This document shows, one piece after another, positions 1 through 5,402 of a stretch of 17,284 nt of DNA; position 1 is the stretch's first letter; every line of letters begins with the position of its first letter. The notes beneath the pieces are model-generated. The model saw nothing but the letters and a program-made list of their open reading frames with translations, was not told the DNA's origin and did not search any database. Location of the stretch: assembly GCA_021157445.1 (NCBI GenBank), contig JAGGWM010000198.1, positions 1 to 17,284 of the forward strand, in the 5' to 3' direction. The translations under genes were made by a program, and so were the position numbers. This DNA comes from Thermococcus sp. GTDB taxonomy: Archaea; Methanobacteriota_B; Thermococci; Thermococcales; Thermococcaceae.

Positions 1-334
1 CCATAAGTGCTTTAAGTGATTTAACTTGGAGAGTTGGCTCCCCTCCGGTGTAGCTTATTGTGTGTATATCACCAGTATCGAGCTTTAAGATAACATTAAT
101 AACCTCATCAAGTTTTGCTGGGTTGGATTTGTACTTAAATCTCCCCGTGAAGGGCTCTACTTCGTAACGCCACTTCTTAACGCTCGGGGCAAAAATAAAT
201 GCCCTGGAATCACACCATATGCACCTTAGATCACAGCCGGCAAATCTAACAAAAATCTGCCTTCTGCCAAATGCACTACCCTCTACGCTTCCCCCTTCTC
301 CCTGCCAGCTGTTGAATATCTCTGCCAGAATCAT
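1..334 (-). CDS. queE: 7-carboxy-7-deazaguanine synthase QueE (partial, C-terminus beyond left edge)
   Basis: The first 111 residues of a radical-SAM enzyme are present. QueE converts 6-carboxytetrahydropterin to 7-carboxy-7-deazaguanine on the way to preQ0; in Euryarchaeota preQ0 is used for archaeosine in the tRNA D-loop. Seen: a WQGEGG motif at residues 10-15, typical of QueE; the [4Fe-4S] cysteines as C34-x3-C38-x2-C41 in GCDLRCIWCD; and the SAM-contacting TGGEP at 96-100. The ATG at 334 follows an AGGTGATT ribosome site that overlaps the stop codon of the upstream 82-residue gene, so the two are probably co-transcribed. The insert between the cysteine cluster and TGGEP, about 55 residues, fits QueE. 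The enzyme family is clear; only the 3' part is missing. Confidence 0.9.
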   Translation of the reverse strand, partial: MILAEIFNSWQGEGGSVEGSAFGRRQIFVRFAGCDLRCIWCDSRAFIFAPSVKKWRYEVEPFTGRFKYKSNPAKLDEVINVILKLDTGDIHTISYTGGEPTLQVKSLKALM

Positions 335-342
335 GGAATCAC

Positions 343-591
343 CTAAAGCTCTATCCCTTTCACTTTATCGCTCACATAGCCCTCAAGGATTTCCATTTTC
401 ACGCTCCGCTCTTCACCGGTCAGGTCAGCCATGAGTTCCACGCCTTTAGCGTAGTCCCAGAGTCTCCTTTTTGCTTCGTCATCAATCGCCTCGCACATGA
501 TGATAATTTCCCTTGGGTCTTCTCTGCTCGCTATCTCTATAACCCTCATGGCATCGCTAACGGTAAAGAGGCCTTTTTTCTTAAAGAGCAT
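343..591 (-). CDS. small hypothetical protein (82 aa), upstream of queE
   Basis: I do not recognise this 82-residue soluble protein. It has a basic start (LFKKKG), a central helical stretch with mixed charge (residues about 15-60) and no membrane segment, cysteine cluster or catalytic motif. The ATG at 591 is preceded by GGTGATG at good spacing. That ribosome site touches the stop of the preceding 166-residue gene (10 bases between the genes), and the gene is followed 8 bases later by queE, so it sits in the middle of a three-gene operon. A role linked to queE is only guilt by association. The tight packing with well-formed start signals supports a real gene. Confidence 0.8.
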   Translation of the reverse strand: MLFKKKGLFTVSDAMRVIEIASREDPREIIIMCEAIDDEAKRRLWDYAKGVELMADLTGEERSVKMEILEGYVSDKVKGIEL

Positions 592-601
592 TTTTCATCA
601 C

Positions 602-1102
602 CTACACATACTTCATCAAAAGGGAAACCGCCTCCTCTAAAACATGTCTATCTTCAGCATCCACAACGTTCTCTAGATAATAGAGACCTTTTATGTTAAG
701 AATAATGTAAGCCTCATCTCTATCCAGGCCAAGGTCATAAGCCTCGTAGTAGACCCTCTCCTCTCCCAAAGCTTCGTTAAGCATTTCAACAAAATAGTTT
801 ATCTCGTCCGTCGTTAAGTCCTCCCATTTGCTCTCCATCTCATCAAAGTACCTCTCAAGGGTTTTTAGAGTTTCCAAATCTACTTTAAGTGTTCCCTCTA
901 CGTAAGGGAACTCACCAACCCTGAATATCTTTACACCTTCATCATCTCTTATGCCTACATAATCCCAAAGGAGAACTCCTTCTATGACATTGACCCCATA
1001 TCTGCTTGCAAGGTAAGTAAACCTTTCCATAACCTCTTCCATGTCCTCCAAAAACTCCTCTTCACTGGTGAATCTAACCACTTTACTTACTGTTCCAGCC
1101 AT
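602..1102 (-). CDS. hypothetical acidic protein (166 aa), first gene of the queE operon
   Basis: Unrecognised soluble protein, strongly acidic, with a predicted alternation of helices and short strands and no membrane segments, cysteines or known motif. Several aromatic and acidic residues cluster in YYEAYDLGLDRDEAY (about 118-132). The ATG at 1102 has AAGGTG about 6 bases upstream. A TATA-like element (TTATAA, 1138-1143) lies at the right distance for a start of transcription near 1114, making this the first gene of the operon with the 82-residue gene and queE. Function cannot be assigned from sequence. Confidence 0.8.
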   Translation of the reverse strand: MAGTVSKVVRFTSEEEFLEDMEEVMERFTYLASRYGVNVIEGVLLWDYVGIRDDEGVKIFRVGEFPYVEGTLKVDLETLKTLERYFDEMESKWEDLTTDEINYFVEMLNEALGEERVYYEAYDLGLDRDEAYIILNIKGLYYLENVVDAEDRHVLEEAVSLLMKYV

Positions 1103-1137
1103 ATTTTACACCTTGAAGATTCATCACTCCCTAAGGG

Positions 1138-1143
1138 TTATAA
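1138..1143. promoter_or_regulatory. palindromic TATA box, possibly bidirectional
   Basis: TTATAA reads the same on both strands. On the minus strand it lies about 25 bases before position 1114, a fitting start site for the operon beginning at 1102. On the plus strand it lies about 25 bases before 1165-1168, exactly where the GC-rich hairpin island begins. Placement is by inspection only. Confidence 0.45.
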
Positions 1144-1164
1144 GCCTTTAGGGTTAATATCAAT

Positions 1165-1245
1165 CGCCCGAGGAGTACTGGGTTGCGATGACCTCGGGAC
1201 CCCCAGGGGGGCGACATCTCCAATGCCCCCCTACTAAAGTTTTTA
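1165..1245 (+). ncRNA. candidate structured non-coding RNA (GC-rich island)
   Basis: Positions 1165-1231 are about 70% G+C (47 of 67 by hand count) inside AT-rich intergenic DNA. Two strong hairpins can be drawn: CCCGAGG (1167-1173) with CCTCGGG (1192-1198), and GGGGGGC (1206-1212) with GCCCCCC (1225-1231). An alternative long-range pairing is TCGCCC (1164-1169) with GGGCGA (1209-1214), followed by an ACA at 1214-1216. A TATA-like element lies at 1138-1143 and a T-run at 1240-1244, consistent with a plus-strand transcript of about 75-80 bases. In AT-rich hyperthermophiles such GC islands mark structured RNAs. I could not fit a clean H/ACA or C/D architecture, and the strand is not certain: the minus strand could form the same helices. 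Confidence 0.5.
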
Positions 1246-1279
1246 AAACTTTGGTTACATTAATAACTGGTGGTTATTT

Positions 1280-1840
1280 ATGGTTATCATTCCCAAGCCC
1301 ATTGACCCAAGAGAGATAAAGAAGCTTAGGAAGGAACTCGGTATAACACAAGAAGAGCTTGCCAAAAAAGCGGGGGTTACACAGGCTTATATAGCAAAAC
1401 TTGAAAGCGGCAAAGTTGATCCCAGATTATCTACTTTCAATCGAATTCTCCAAGCTTTAGCGGAGTGTAAGAAGGCCCGATTTAGGGCAAAGGAAATAAT
1501 GTCTTCTCCAATAATAGGCGTCAAACCCTATGAAACGGTTGAAAACGTTGTTAGACTTATGAGCAAACACAACATTTCTCAAGTTCCAGTGATAGCTGGC
1601 AACAAAGTAGTCGGCTCTGTAACAGAAAAAACACTCGTTAGAAAGAGCTTTGAGTACGAGGATCTGCTTTCAAAGAAGGTTATGGAGATTATGGATGGAC
1701 CTTTCCCAATAATAAACGAAGAAGAGAGCATCGAAGTCGTGAAATTCCTTCTTGAGGAACATCCAGCAGTTATAGTACAAAATAAGGAAGGCAAGCCCAT
1801 TGGAATAATAACCCGCTCAGACCTGTTCAAAATAAAGTAA
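1280..1840 (+). CDS. HTH (XRE-type) plus tandem CBS-domain regulator
   Basis: The 186-residue protein has an N-terminal Cro/XRE helix-turn-helix (about residues 12-60; recognition-helix region GVTQAYIAKLESGKVDP) followed by two CBS domains (about 70-122 and 130-185). Tandem CBS domains form a Bateman module that in characterised proteins binds adenine nucleotides or SAM, so a ligand-sensing DNA-binding regulator is inferred. The ligand and target genes cannot be read from sequence. The ATG at 1280 follows GGTGG at 1269-1273, and a TATA-like TTTTTAAAAC sits at 1240-1249. The gene is convergent with PAN, with 80 bases between their stops. HTH-CBS proteins of this layout are common in archaea. 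Confidence 0.88.
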   Translation: MVIIPKPIDPREIKKLRKELGITQEELAKKAGVTQAYIAKLESGKVDPRLSTFNRILQALAECKKARFRAKEIMSSPIIGVKPYETVENVVRLMSKHNISQVPVIAGNKVVGSVTEKTLVRKSFEYEDLLSKKVMEIMDGPFPIINEEESIEVVKFLLEEHPAVIVQNKEGKPIGIITRSDLFKIK

Positions 1841-1920
1841 AAACTAAGGAGACAAAGGCACAAATGTGTATTCAAACAAAAGGCTGTTGGTTGTAGCTCC
1901 CAAAAATGTGAAAGAAAAGG

Positions 1921-3120
1921 TCAACCGTACATAACTTCGTGTGAAGCTATCTGTTGGGCCAGTCTCTCTTCTGAGCTGAGAACCTTTTCAACGGCCTTTA
2001 CAAAGTCCTCATGAGTTACGTACTCCCTTCTTGCCCTAATGGCGAACATTCCCGCCTCAGTTACAATGGCTTTAAGGTCGGCACCGCTTGCTCCTTCGGT
2101 CATCTCCGCTATAGCTTTGAGGTCAACTCCCCTAAGGTTCATCTTCCTTGTGTGGACTTTGAGAATCTCCCATCTTCCCTTGAAGTCTGGTAATGGAACT
2201 TCTATTAGTCTATCAAGTCTTCCAGGCCTCAGCAAAGCTGGATCGAGAATATCGGGTCTGTTTGTAGCGGCAATAACCTTGACATTGCCCCTTGGATCAA
2301 ATCCGTCAAGTTCTGCTAAGAGCTGCATTAAAGTCCTGTTTACTTCTCTTTCTCCACCAGTTGTTTCTTCCAATCTCTTTGCACCTATTGCGTCAATCTC
2401 ATCAATAAAAACTATTGAAGGTGCTTTTTCTCTAGCCAGCTCAAAGAGTTCACTCACCAATCTTGCACCCTCTCCGATGTACTTTCTTACAAGTTCACTG
2501 CCAACGACCCTTATGAAGGTTGCATTTACTTCATGAGCCAGTGCTTTTGCCATTAATGTTTTTCCACATCCTGGTGGCCCATAGAGAAGTACTCCCTTGG
2601 GAGGCTCAATTCCAACCTTTTCAAAGAGCTCCGGATGCTTGAGAGGCAGTTCTATAGCCTCTCTTAACTCCATAAGCTGCTTTTTTAATCCGCCTATATC
2701 CTTGTAGGTAACTTTGGGCCTCTCAATCACCTCAAAACCCAGCACAGATGGATCCTTTTGAGACGGTAAAAGCTCTATAACTGCCATTGTCCTCTGATCC
2801 AAAGCAACTCTGGCACCGGGTTTTAGTTTTTCCCTCTCTATCCATGGAGCAATTCTCACAACGAATCTTGGGCCATTGTAGTTTTGGACAATAGCTCTAT
2901 CTTCATCCAGAAGCTCAATTAAAGTCCCGGCAAAGGCCGGAGGCTGCCTTAGTCTAGACATTTCCATCCTTAAGCGTGAAAGCTCCCTCTCAAGTCTCTC
3001 TTTATCCGCCTCTAATGTTCTCACTTGAAGTTCAAGCTGTCTTATTCTACGTTTGAGATAGTAAACGTAATCGTCATACCCCTCTTCGTGTTTCACATTG
3101 AGATCTTCAACATTGCTCAT
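1921..3120 (-). CDS. pan: proteasome-activating nucleotidase (PAN)
   Basis: This is the AAA+ ATPase that unfolds substrates and feeds them into the archaeal 20S proteasome. The 399 residues show the whole PAN layout: a coiled coil (about 18-58) ending at the Q59-P60 kink, an OB domain (about 61-125), Walker A GPPGCGKT (181-188), the pore loop Y214-I-G, Walker B with D240-E241, sensor-1 N287, arginine-finger region R298/R301, and a helical C-domain. It ends in M-Y-G, the hydrophobic-Tyr-X tail that docks into the proteasome alpha ring and opens the gate. The ATG at 3120 has GGAGGG about 10 bases upstream. Full length, no anomaly. Confidence 0.98.
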   Translation of the reverse strand: MSNVEDLNVKHEEGYDDYVYYLKRRIRQLELQVRTLEADKERLERELSRLRMEMSRLRQPPAFAGTLIELLDEDRAIVQNYNGPRFVVRIAPWIEREKLKPGARVALDQRTMAVIELLPSQKDPSVLGFEVIERPKVTYKDIGGLKKQLMELREAIELPLKHPELFEKVGIEPPKGVLLYGPPGCGKTLMAKALAHEVNATFIRVVGSELVRKYIGEGARLVSELFELAREKAPSIVFIDEIDAIGAKRLEETTGGEREVNRTLMQLLAELDGFDPRGNVKVIAATNRPDILDPALLRPGRLDRLIEVPLPDFKGRWEILKVHTRKMNLRGVDLKAIAEMTEGASGADLKAIVTEAGMFAIRARREYVTHEDFVKAVEKVLSSEERLAQQIASHEVMYG

Positions 3121-3277
3121 AATCTAAACCCTCCTGTATATAATTATGAAGAAGAACCTTATTAACTTACCCATACCCTCTCCCTGTGAGTAGGAATTCC
3201 GGAGGACTTATAAACTTTTGGTTTATGAATGCCTTTTCAAAAATATAAAACCCCCTTTATAGACAAACTGGCAGTTT

Positions 3278-3297
3278 TTGACCTTGATTCTGGTCAA
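3278..3297. promoter_or_regulatory. inverted repeat TTGACC-N8-GGTCAA, possible operator
   Basis: Perfect 6-base arms (3278-3283 and 3292-3297) are separated by 8 bases, a dimension that suits a dimeric HTH regulator. It lies midway between pan and the 3397 gene, about 50 bases upstream of the latter's TATA box. No protein is known to bind it, and a chance repeat of this size is possible. Confidence 0.35.
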
Positions 3298-3325
3298 TCA
3301 CACATGAGAAATGAAAAATTCAACA

Positions 3326-3340
3326 TTCGAATTGTTCGAA
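3326..3340. promoter_or_regulatory. direct/inverted TTCGAA-TTG-TTCGAA element next to a TATA box
   Basis: Two copies of the self-complementary hexamer TTCGAA are separated by three bases and end just before the presumed TFB-recognition element and TATA box (3344-3352). The location just upstream of the core promoter suggests an activator site for the gene at 3397. This is inferred only from symmetry and position. Confidence 0.4.
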
Positions 3341-3343
3341 AGG

Positions 3344-3352
3344 TTTAAGTAA
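3344..3352 (+). promoter_or_regulatory. TATA box for the UPF0173 hydrolase gene
   Basis: TTTAAGTAA is centred about 26 bases before 3374, which would give a roughly 23-base leader containing the strong ribosome site GGGGGGTGAT (3383-3392) before the ATG at 3397. Confidence 0.55.
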
Positions 3353-3396
3353 TCTTTTGTTATTATTTGTATTTGGACGTTTAGGGGGGTGATATA

Positions 3397-4074
3397 ATGG
3401 TGAAGGTAAGATTTCTAGGGCATGCGGCATTTGAAATAGAAGGGGAGGGAAAGAGAATACTCATAGACCCATTCTTAACCGGAAATCCAAAGGCGGCAGC
3501 AAAACCGGAGGACTTTGATAAGATTGATTTAATTCTCGTAACCCACGCGCACGGGGATCATGTGGGCGATACAGTAAAAATCGCCCAGAGAACCGGAGCA
3601 AAAATAGTTGCAATGTACGACATAGCCAACTATCTTGTAGAAAACAATAAGGACATAACAACAATAGGAATGAACTACGGCCCAACTGAGGTTGAAGGAG
3701 TTAAAATAATTCAAGTCCCTGCATGGCATTCAAGCAGCGACGGTAAGTACAACATTGGAAACCCCTGCGGATACATTATAGAGCTCGAAGGAAAGAAGAT
3801 TTATCACGCTGGGGACACCTATGTTTTTAAGGACATGGAGCTCTTTGCCGAGCTTTATGGGATAGACCTTGCCCTACTCCCGATAGGGGGACACTTTACA
3901 ATGGGGCCCAAAGAAGCCGCAAAGGCTGTTGAGCTCCTTAAACCGAAATACGTGATTCCAATGCACTATGGAACGTTCCCGCCAATAGCTAAGGATCCAG
4001 AAGAGTTCAAAGAGCTTGTTAGAGGCAAGGCAGAAGTCATTATACTAAAACCCGGAGAAGCCTTTGAGCTCTGA
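3397..4074 (+). CDS. metallo-beta-lactamase-fold metal-dependent hydrolase (UPF0173 family)
   Basis: The 225-residue protein has the MBL metal-binding signature H50-x-H52-x-D54-H55 (THAHGDHVGD), then H111, D140 (YHAGDT) and H190 (PMHYG), enough ligands for a two-metal site. The GHFTMGP segment at 165-171 and the short compact length without extra domains match the UPF0173 family of predicted metal-dependent hydrolases. The true substrate is unknown for the family. The ATG at 3397 is preceded by GGGGGGTGAT, one of the strongest ribosome sites in the window. A T-rich run at 4090-4098, inside the next gene's promoter, may end its transcript. Confidence 0.9.
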   Translation: MVKVRFLGHAAFEIEGEGKRILIDPFLTGNPKAAAKPEDFDKIDLILVTHAHGDHVGDTVKIAQRTGAKIVAMYDIANYLVENNKDITTIGMNYGPTEVEGVKIIQVPAWHSSSDGKYNIGNPCGYIIELEGKKIYHAGDTYVFKDMELFAELYGIDLALLPIGGHFTMGPKEAAKAVELLKPKYVIPMHYGTFPPIAKDPEEFKELVRGKAEVIILKPGEAFEL

Positions 4075-4080
4075 AAAACC

Positions 4081-4088
4081 TTTTAAAC
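4081..4088 (+). promoter_or_regulatory. TATA box for a probable leaderless transcript
   Basis: TTTTAAAC is centred 24 bases before the GTG start at 4108, and there is no convincing ribosome site in between. Transcription would start at or next to the start codon. The T-rich tract at 4090-4098 may also terminate the upstream hydrolase transcript. Confidence 0.45.
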
Positions 4089-4107
4089 TTTCTTTTTTAG
4101 GTTCAAT

Positions 4108-5130
4108 GTGGTGAGCAGATTGAGGAGTAAGTATCTTACATTAACAATCATTGCGGCTTTGATATTTGCCTCTTTCATAGCTATCCCCATCTATGCCCAG
4201 CAGGAAGAAAATAGGCCTGAGTATGATTTGATAATAGTTAGAAATGACGATCTGATAGACTATATTACTGTTCAACCCTATGCGAGGCTTCTAAACATTC
4301 CCGTTCTTCCCGTTAACCCTCAAAAGCTGGATGAAAAAACATGGGCACAGCTGTATTCATACATCCAGCTGGGATGGAAAAAAGTCCTGATAGTTGGAAA
4401 CTCAAATGCAGTTAGCAAGGAAGTTGAAGATGAACTCCTCAAGATGGGGTACAGCGTTACAAGAATAGGGGGAGATGTAAGAACTGAAACAGCGGAGAAA
4501 TTGGCTGTTCATTTTTATCCTCAAGGTTCAAAGGCGGTAGTCTTGGCAAGTGCTTTGGATTACGGCTCTGCTCTTGCTGCCTCAAAGTTTGCAATGGAGT
4601 ATGATCTCCCACTGTTGCTAACTTTAGAAAATGACCTATCTGAGCACTCGATTGCGGGGTTAAACCACCTAAAGCCGGATCTCGTTATTCTGGTTGGAAC
4701 GGGATTGAACGAAACGATTGAAGCAAGATTAAAGAATATGGGATATGAAACCTACTGGCTCGGCAAGAATGTAGAAAAACCCCCTGTGTCTCCTCCAGAA
4801 GAACCATCTCCATATAGGTACTCTCTCATAGGTGCCATAATATCACTCGCAATTGCAATACCAATAACCCTATATTGGGCAAAGAAGAAATGGTACTCCA
4901 ACAAGATCCCGGTAGAGGTGCTGACAGAAAAAGAGAGAATCGTTGTAAAAGCCCTAATAGAACAGGGAGGAAAAGTAAAGCAAGAAGATCTTCCAGAGCT
5001 TACCGGTTATTCAAGACCAACCGTGAGTAGGATAATCCAAGAGCTTGAGAAAAAGCAGTTGATTGAAAGAGAAAAAGTCGGCAAAACATTCATTGTCAAG
5101 CTTGTGAAAGAAATAGACCTTAAGGAGTAG
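4108..5130 (+). CDS. membrane-anchored protein with cell-wall-binding-like repeats and cytoplasmic winged helix
   Basis: The 340-residue protein has, in order: a signal peptide or N-terminal anchor (hydrophobic about 10-29, possible cleavage after YA-30); two repeats resembling the CW_binding_2 fold (about 38-122 and 140-222, each with a VLIVGN/VILVGTG-type strand and an MGY.....G ending); a proline-rich linker (about 224-236); a single membrane segment (about 239-257); a basic stop-transfer AKKKW; and a C-terminal winged HTH (about 271-334, with LTGYSRPTVSRIIQELEKK as the helix-turn-helix). The topology puts the repeats outside and the DNA-binding domain inside, so a one-component membrane-bound regulator is inferred. 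Its signal and targets are unknown. The start is GTG at 4108 (or GTG at 4111), and a TATA box 24 bases upstream suggests a leaderless mRNA. Confidence 0.8.
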   Translation: MVSRLRSKYLTLTIIAALIFASFIAIPIYAQQEENRPEYDLIIVRNDDLIDYITVQPYARLLNIPVLPVNPQKLDEKTWAQLYSYIQLGWKKVLIVGNSNAVSKEVEDELLKMGYSVTRIGGDVRTETAEKLAVHFYPQGSKAVVLASALDYGSALAASKFAMEYDLPLLLTLENDLSEHSIAGLNHLKPDLVILVGTGLNETIEARLKNMGYETYWLGKNVEKPPVSPPEEPSPYRYSLIGAIISLAIAIPITLYWAKKKWYSNKIPVEVLTEKERIVVKALIEQGGKVKQEDLPELTGYSRPTVSRIIQELEKKQLIEREKVGKTFIVKLVKEIDLKE

Positions 5131-5183
5131 TCAGAAAGCCCTACCGCTCATCATATGTCAGCGTCCTGACTTTTCTTCATCCC
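5131..5183 (-). ncRNA. C/D box guide sRNA (rRNA/tRNA 2'-O-methylation guide)
   Basis: Read on the minus strand, all four boxes appear in order: box C GGGATGA (5183-5177), 15-base guide (5176-5162), box D' CTGA (5161-5158), 4-base spacer CATA, box C' TGATGA (5153-5148), 13-base guide (5147-5135), box D CTGA (5134-5131). Size and spacing match archaeal C/D sRNAs, which bind L7Ae, Nop5 and fibrillarin. Box C departs from RUGAUGA at one base. By the N+5 rule the D guide would methylate the C in AAAG-C-CCTACCGC and the D' guide the fifth base of CGTC-C-TGAC. I could not assign the target RNA. It lies 19 bases after the stop of the zinc-finger gene and could be processed from that transcript. The mature ends probably extend a few bases beyond the boxes. 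Confidence 0.8.
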
Positions 5184-5202
5184 CCATAAAGGAAAAATAA
5201 AA

Positions 5203-5349
5203 TCACGCTTTTCTGAAAAGATGTCCGTGAGATTTGTTTATATGCCTGATGTAATCCCTGCTCTTTTTAAATACCATTCCACATCTGGGACATCTAAAAA
5301 AGATCTCCCCGTCCCTGTCCTTGATTTTTATTGCCTTAAGCACCGCCAC
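5203..5349 (-). CDS. 48-residue C2H2 zinc-finger protein
   Basis: A short gene: a GTG start at 5349 and TGA at 5203-5205 encode 48 residues ([11 protein letters not shown]...). The core is C20-x2-C23-x12-H36-x4-H41, a classical C2H2 zinc finger with an aromatic residue (F27) and hydrophobic positions fitting the fold, flanked by basic tails (about 25% Lys/Arg). Small C2H2 proteins of this kind are known in archaea and are presumed nucleic-acid binders; the specific role is unknown. GGTGGAGGAGA sits just before the GTG, and a TATA-like TTAAAAAT (5384-5391) would start transcription near 5362, giving a leader of about 13 bases. An ATG 17 bases further upstream is out of frame and soon stops. 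Confidence 0.8.
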   Translation of the reverse strand: MAVLKAIKIKDRDGEIFFRCPRCGMVFKKSRDYIRHINKSHGHLFRKA

Positions 5350-5383
5350 TCTCCTCCACCCCCATGCTCTAGTTTAGCGATTG

Positions 5384-5391
5384 ATTTTTAA
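5384..5391 (-). promoter_or_regulatory. TATA box of the zinc-finger gene (and possibly the C/D sRNA)
   Basis: TTAAAAAT on the minus strand lies about 25 bases before 5362, which would place GGTGGAGG in a leader of about 13 bases for the 5349 start. It sits in the gap between this gene and the end of the 270-residue gene. Confidence 0.5.
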
Positions 5392-5402
5392 GTTTTATCC
5401 CA

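Larger units (their letters stand above)
3121..3396. other. divergent intergenic control region between pan and the UPF0173 hydrolase gene
   Basis: No coding frame was found in these 276 bases. They hold the ribosome site of pan (minus-strand GGAGGG at about 3130), several TATA-like stretches of uncertain use (3151-3165, 3201-3211, 3240-3250), an inverted repeat at 3278-3297, a repeated TTCGAA element at 3326-3340, and a well-placed TATA box plus ribosome site for the rightward gene. The spacer is long for this compact genome, which suggests regulation of one or both genes. Confidence 0.6.

Noticed and set aside
1103..1135. AGTGATGA on the minus strand as a box C
   Set aside because: No CTGA box follows at a workable distance, and the stretch is the leader of the 166-residue gene.
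1206..1231. Intrinsic-type terminator for the 1280-gene region (GGGGGGC...GCCCCCC)
   Set aside because: Archaeal termination relies mainly on T-runs, no gene ends here on the plus strand, and the hairpin is not directly followed by Ts. Better explained as part of an RNA gene.
1160..1240. H/ACA guide RNA interpretation of the GC-rich island (TCGCCC/GGGCGA stem followed by ACA)
   Set aside because: The distance from the likely pocket to ACA is only about 7-11 bases instead of about 14-16, the right side of the pocket is too short, and the kink-turn would need a four-base bulge. Kept only as a generic structured RNA.
1841..1920. RNA gene or small ORF in the gap between the HTH-CBS gene and pan
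   Set aside because: AT-rich with no boxes, hairpins or start signals. Only a T-rich tract on the minus strand that may end the pan transcript.
5203..5366. ATG at about 5366 as the start of the zinc-finger gene
   Set aside because: It is in another frame and hits a stop within 10 codons. The GTG at 5349 is in frame with the zinc-finger motif.
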